This document shows positions 60,282-64,000 of a DNA stretch of 64,000 nucleotides, piece after piece. The position numbers and the translations under genes are program-made. The notes beneath the pieces were generated by a model that was not told where the DNA came from, searched no databases, and saw only the letters and a program-made list of their open reading frames with translations. The DNA comes from Dyadobacter sp. CY312 (GTDB lineage: Bacteria; Bacteroidota; Bacteroidia; Cytophagales; Spirosomataceae). The stretch covers positions 124,001 to 188,000 of the forward strand of contig NZ_JAJUXG010000019.1 of assembly GCF_021390535.1 (NCBI RefSeq), in the 5' to 3' direction. Numbering within the stretch: the stretch's first letter is position 1; each line of letters opens with the position of its first letter.

Positions 60282-62870
60282 ATGAACCTTGTGAAAAATT
60301 TGATTAGATCATTAGCACATCGTAATGGTATTTTGTCAATAATGTTGCTTTGCTGGCTTTCCAATGCCGATGCGCAACGAGTTGGCTTAGGTGCAAATAC
60401 GACCAAACCCACTTCCTCTGCAATAACATTTGACCCTGCCGAACCGAAGGAATACACAATTGCCGAAGTAACCGTATCCGGTACACAATTTCTGGACCCC
60501 AATTCAATGATCTCGATCTCCGGTCTCAAACCGGGGGATAAAGTTCGCATTCCCGGACCTGCTATTCCTTCTGCTGTGCGACGCATGATGGACTTTGGTA
60601 CACTGGATGACGTAGAAATTATGGCGACCAAAGTGGAGAATGAGAAAGTTTGGTTGAATATTCATATTAAAGAGCGTCCACGTCTAAACAGGGTATCTTT
60701 TTCCGGAATCCGTAAGGGAGAGCGCGAAACACTTAACGACAAGGTGAAGCTGATCAAAGGACGTGTAATTACGCCTACTGTAATTAAGAACACGCAGCTT
60801 GTTATCAAAAAATATTACATGGATAAAGGCTTTTACAACACAAAAGTGAAGGTGTTGCAGATCCCTGATTCTTCAAGAGGCCAGGCTTCGCTTAACTTTA
60901 CAATTGCAAAAGGCAAAAAAGTTAAGATCGATAAGATTGATATTCAAGGCAATACCGCTGTAGGTGATCGTACACTGAAAAAGAAAATGAAAGGTACCAA
61001 GCAGAAAATGCTGGGTCGTTTATTTAATCCTTCAAAATACATTCCTAAAAAGTATGATGAGGATAAAGAGAAATTAATCGCATTCTATCGTAAAAATGGA
61101 TATCGTGATGCTGTGATCGAATTTGATACCATTAGAAACAATGGTGAAACGATCAGCATTGAGATGAAAATTGATGAAGGTGTTAAGTATTACTACCGGG
61201 ATATCACCTGGTCGGGTAACTACCTGCATTCGTCTGCCTTGCTTGGTAAAATTCTTGGAATCTCGAAAGGGGATGTATACAATCCTGAGGAGCTGGAAAA
61301 GAAAATCAACGGGATTCCTGGTGCCGACGTTAGCTCGAAATACATGGATGACGGTTATCTGTATTTCCGAATTGATCCAACCGAAAAGGCAGTTGAGGGA
61401 GACTCCATTGACATAGAGCTTCGTTTGTATGAAGGGAAACAGGCGACAATTAACCGTATTCTTCTGAACGGGAATACCAAGACAAGTGACCGTGTGGTTT
61501 TGCGCGAGCTATTCACGCTGCCCGGACAAAAATTCAGTAAAACTGAGATTATTAACACCCAGCGTCAGCTTTCCCAAATGGGTTACTTCGATCCTGAAAA
61601 AATTCAGATCAACCCGATTCCTAACCAGGCTGACGGAACGGTGGATATCGAATACACAGTTGAAGAAAAACCTTCCGACCAGATCGAACTTTCCGGTGGA
61701 TGGGGTGGATACATTGGTTTCGTAGGTACATTGGGCCTTGTGTTTAATAACTTTTCGTTGAAAAACATACCAAACCGCGAAACATGGAGACCATTACCTT
61801 CCGGAGACGGACAGAAATTATCTCTGAGATTCCAGGCTAACGGGAAGCAGTATCAGACTTATTCCATGTCGTTTAGTGAGCCTTGGCTGGGAGGTAAAAA
61901 ACCAATCAATTTTGGTGTTTCTCTTCAACGCACAGTGTACCGTATGACTGATTATAGCTCTATTTATGGAAATATGGGCGGAGGTAATGGTGGAATCAAC
62001 TATCGTGGTGGGTATTTCAACAACGGTATTACAGTTTCACTTGGCCGTCGTTTGAAAGAACCAGACAGGAATCTTGTTATGACCCATTCGTTGTCTTACC
62101 AACGCTACCGTTTGGACAGTCTTGACATATTCCGTATCGGATATAGCACTGGTGTTTCAAATAATATTTCATTCAATACAACGATTTCAAGAAATACATT
62201 AAGTGATTTCCAGTTCCCAAGAAGCGGTAGTAATATCTCGCTGAGCGCTACTTTCACGCCTCCATATTCGGCATTGAGAAACAAGGAATTTACAGATAAG
62301 ACGGATACATACCGCTGGGTTGAATACCACAAATGGATGTTTGATATGAGCTACTACGCAACAATCACCGGAAAGCTGGTATTGAGTGCCCGTACGCACA
62401 TGGGGTATCTTGGTTCTTACAACCAGAAGATTGGATACAGTCCGTTTGGTAGATTTATCGTCGGTGGATCAGGACTTGCAGGACAAGGATCTTTCTCTCT
62501 TGCGGATCAGGACATTATTGGTCTTCGTGGATATGAAGATCAGAAGGTAGGGCCTCTTGCTCAGAATGGTTTTCCTGCTTCGGGTGGTGGTGTTGCCTAC
62601 AACAAGTACGTAATGGAACTTCGTTATCCGGTTTCTCTTAATCCACAGGCAACAATCTTTGTCCTTGGATTCGCAGAAGGTGGTAATAACTGGGGTAGCT
62701 ACAAAGAGTTTAACCCGTTTGACCTGAAACGATCTGCCGGAGTTGGTGCACGTATCTTTATGCCTGCATTTGGTCTTCTTGGGATTGACTGGGGATATGG
62801 TTTTGATAAGATCCAGGGTAAGAAAAGTGGTGCTCAGTTCCACTTCACAATTGGGCAGCAGATTAGATAA
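60282..62870 (+). CDS. bamA: Outer-membrane protein assembly factor BamA
   Basis: 862 residues. Signal peptide ending near CWLSNADAQ. Five POTRA-like units lie in about residues 60-440 (for example VSGTQFLDPNSMISISGLKP and IDIQGNTAVGDRTLKKKMK). The C-terminal half is a 16-strand beta-barrel. The conserved loop 6 motif appears as IIGLRGYEDQ in place of VRGF/Y. The protein ends ...FHFTIGQQIR. BamA inserts barrel proteins into the outer membrane. It is followed 50 bases later by skp-like genes. Confidence 0.95.
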   Translation: MNLVKNLIRSLAHRNGILSIMLLCWLSNADAQRVGLGANTTKPTSSAITFDPAEPKEYTIAEVTVSGTQFLDPNSMISISGLKPGDKVRIPGPAIPSAVRRMMDFGTLDDVEIMATKVENEKVWLNIHIKERPRLNRVSFSGIRKGERETLNDKVKLIKGRVITPTVIKNTQLVIKKYYMDKGFYNTKVKVLQIPDSSRGQASLNFTIAKGKKVKIDKIDIQGNTAVGDRTLKKKMKGTKQKMLGRLFNPSKYIPKKYDEDKEKLIAFYRKNGYRDAVIEFDTIRNNGETISIEMKIDEGVKYYYRDITWSGNYLHSSALLGKILGISKGDVYNPEELEKKINGIPGADVSSKYMDDGYLYFRIDPTEKAVEGDSIDIELRLYEGKQATINRILLNGNTKTSDRVVLRELFTLPGQKFSKTEIINTQRQLSQMGYFDPEKIQINPIPNQADGTVDIEYTVEEKPSDQIELSGGWGGYIGFVGTLGLVFNNFSLKNIPNRETWRPLPSGDGQKLSLRFQANGKQYQTYSMSFSEPWLGGKKPINFGVSLQRTVYRMTDYSSIYGNMGGGNGGINYRGGYFNNGITVSLGRRLKEPDRNLVMTHSLSYQRYRLDSLDIFRIGYSTGVSNNISFNTTISRNTLSDFQFPRSGSNISLSATFTPPYSALRNKEFTDKTDTYRWVEYHKWMFDMSYYATITGKLVLSARTHMGYLGSYNQKIGYSPFGRFIVGGSGLAGQGSFSLADQDIIGLRGYEDQKVGPLAQNGFPASGGGVAYNKYVMELRYPVSLNPQATIFVLGFAEGGNNWGSYKEFNPFDLKRSAGVGARIFMPAFGLLGIDWGYGFDKIQGKKSGAQFHFTIGQQIR

Positions 62871-62920
62871 TATTGTCGGACAGTTTTCGTTAAAGGGGTG
62901 CAAATTATTACCCGCATAAC

Positions 62921-63559
62921 ATGAAGAAGTTTTTAATTTTACTAGTTTTGTCTTTAATAGCAGTGTTTCCCGGCTGGGCACAGAAGTTCGGCTATACTGA
63001 TATGGAATACATTACCAGTAAGATGCCGGAATATAAGCTTGCTCAGGACGAGATGAAAAAGTTCTCCGAAAAGTGGGCAAAAGAGGTAAAAGACAAATAT
63101 GGAGAGATAGACCGGATGCAACGGGCCTACATGGCAGAAGAAATGTTGCTGACAGATGAGCTGAAAAGAAAGAGGCAGAATGAGATAAAGGAAAAAGAAC
63201 TGGAAGCTAGAGAATACAACAGTAAGATTTTCGGAATGGAAGGTTTACTCTTTCAAAAGAAAAAGGAACTGATGAAACCAGTAATGGAAAGGGTGCAGAG
63301 AGCTGTTTCGAAAGTGTGCGCCCAACGCCGTCTGGATATTTTGATTGATAAGTCGAGCGACTCAGGGTTACTTTATACCAACCCGAAACATGACTATTCG
63401 GATTACATAATTGAAGAATTAGGAATAGATCTGAAACCGGCGAAAACGTTGAACAAAGAAAAAATAGGAGCAACGACGGAACCGGCGCCAGCGGCGACGA
63501 CGCCTACGGCTGGAAAAAACTCACCAAAACAAAAAAGTACAACCAATAAACTCAAATAA
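62921..63559 (+). CDS. OmpH/Skp-family periplasmic chaperone (first copy)
   Basis: 212 residues. Signal peptide MKKFLILLVLSLIAVFPGWA, then the Skp pattern with FGYTDMEYITSKMPEYKLAQ, a long charged helical stretch (DELKRKRQNEIKEKELEARE) and a C-terminal return strand. Skp trimers hold unfolded outer-membrane proteins for BamA. The tail after about residue 180 is rich in Ala, Thr, Pro and Lys and is probably disordered. It is 50 bases after bamA and 10 bases before the second copy. Confidence 0.92.
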   Translation: MKKFLILLVLSLIAVFPGWAQKFGYTDMEYITSKMPEYKLAQDEMKKFSEKWAKEVKDKYGEIDRMQRAYMAEEMLLTDELKRKRQNEIKEKELEAREYNSKIFGMEGLLFQKKKELMKPVMERVQRAVSKVCAQRRLDILIDKSSDSGLLYTNPKHDYSDYIIEELGIDLKPAKTLNKEKIGATTEPAPAATTPTAGKNSPKQKSTTNKLK

Positions 63560-63569
63560 GTAAAAAGCA

Positions 63570-64000
63570 ATGAAACAAAAATTGATAGCGTTTTTGGTCG
63601 TAATGACCTTCGTTAGTGCCCCTCTGTTAGCGCAAACAACTCCTGCAAGCGGACTTACAAAAATTGGATATACCAATGTTGACTATATAATCGACAAATT
63701 GCCAGAAGCAAAGAAAATGCAGAATGAGCTTGAAGTTACCAAAGCTCAGTTGGATAAATCTTTGGGCGATATGATCAAAGAAGCGCAGGATAAGTATGAG
63801 GCTTATCAGAAAAACGGTGCGAACATGACTGACGTGATCCGTGCTGACAAAGAAAAAGAATTGCAGGGACTTCAGACTCGTATTCAGGAGTATCAAACAA
63901 GTGCACAAACGTCTTTGCAAAAGAAACAACAGCAATTGCTTGAACCAATCCTTACGAAAGTGAACGAGGCGATCCAGGCTGTTGGAAAAGAAAACGGATA
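63570..64000 (+). CDS. OmpH/Skp-family periplasmic chaperone (second copy, partial at right edge)
   Basis: Open from the ATG at 63570 to the end of the window, 143 complete codons. Signal peptide MKQKLIAFLVVMTFVSAPLL followed by AQ, then IGYTNVDYIIDKLPEAKKMQ, which matches the Skp core of the preceding gene in pattern, and a long helix with KEKELQGLQTRIQEYQTSA. The C-terminus lies outside the window. Tandem skp paralogues after bamA are common in Bacteroidota. Spacing of 10 bases suggests one operon. Confidence 0.9.
   Translation, partial: MKQKLIAFLVVMTFVSAPLLAQTTPASGLTKIGYTNVDYIIDKLPEAKKMQNELEVTKAQLDKSLGDMIKEAQDKYEAYQKNGANMTDVIRADKEKELQGLQTRIQEYQTSAQTSLQKKQQQLLEPILTKVNEAIQAVGKENG

Noticed and set aside
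1..64000. CRISPR arrays, rRNA or tRNA genes, prophage or plasmid modules
   Set aside because: I looked for regularly spaced repeats, cloverleaf-like sequences and integrase/phage genes and found none that I could support.

Overview
The window is chromosomal DNA of a Bacteroidota bacterium. Cytophagales, perhaps a Dyadobacter-like genus, is my best guess, but the genus is inferred only from gene content. Evidence for the phylum: promoters of the TTTG-N19-TAnnTTTG type, almost no Shine-Dalgarno sequences, a PorE-like type IX secretion lipoprotein, tandem Skp/OmpH genes after bamA, a nagX-like gene, a XylR-type AraC regulator, and many lipoproteins with a short lipobox. There are no rRNA or tRNA genes and no CRISPR array that I can see.

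Layout. (1) 1-2.3 kb is accessory-looking: a left-truncated acyltransferase-3 gene, a decayed IS1595-type transposase remnant and a small Crp/Fnr regulator. (2) 2.4-11 kb is a carbohydrate/amino-sugar locus: nucleoside hydrolase, NagX-like membrane protein (opposite strand), GH20 beta-N-acetylhexosaminidase lipoprotein, ROK sugar kinase, FucP/NagP-like transporter and a XylR-like regulator. Together they look like a route for releasing, importing, phosphorylating and sensing N-acetylhexosamines. A repetitive purine-rich/pyrimidine-rich inverted repeat follows. (3) 11-23.4 kb is mostly minus strand: M13 and M28 peptidases and a peptide (POT) transporter, a coiled-coil membrane protein, LemA with two TPM-domain proteins, a DASH cryptochrome, and the PorE-like lipoprotein.

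(4) 23.7-43.3 kb is the translation core: rpsL-rpsG, fusA, rpsJ, then the S10-spc-alpha gene string from rplC to rplQ with secY, map, infA, rpmJ and rpoA. tuf is not present between fusA and rpsJ. Hairpins and promoters split the string into several transcription units (rpsL-rpsG / fusA / rpsJ / rplC onward, with a probable extra promoter before rpsH and a hairpin before rpoA). (5) 43.4-56.8 kb is housekeeping: carA, a rhodanese-thioredoxin fusion, eno, a DivIC-like protein, a low-molecular-weight tyrosine phosphatase, gpmI, an unknown lipoprotein, a second copy of the coiled-coil membrane protein, PPK2, rdgB, FKBP, NrnA-like phosphoesterase, ndk, a fasciclin lipoprotein and a DUF1080 protein. 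(6) 57-59.2 kb is a two-component pair whose LytS-type kinase carries an N-terminal pentapeptide-repeat domain. (7) 59.5-64 kb is an envelope-biogenesis operon: uppS, bamA and two Skp/OmpH chaperones, the last cut by the window edge.

Most of the window is ordinary core genome. The items I would look at again are the pentapeptide-repeat histidine kinase, the two paralogous coiled-coil membrane proteins, the helix-hairpin-helix extension on L17, hairpins that start at or next to promoters, and the repeat between the XylR-like and M13 genes. I did not find a clear new multi-gene system.
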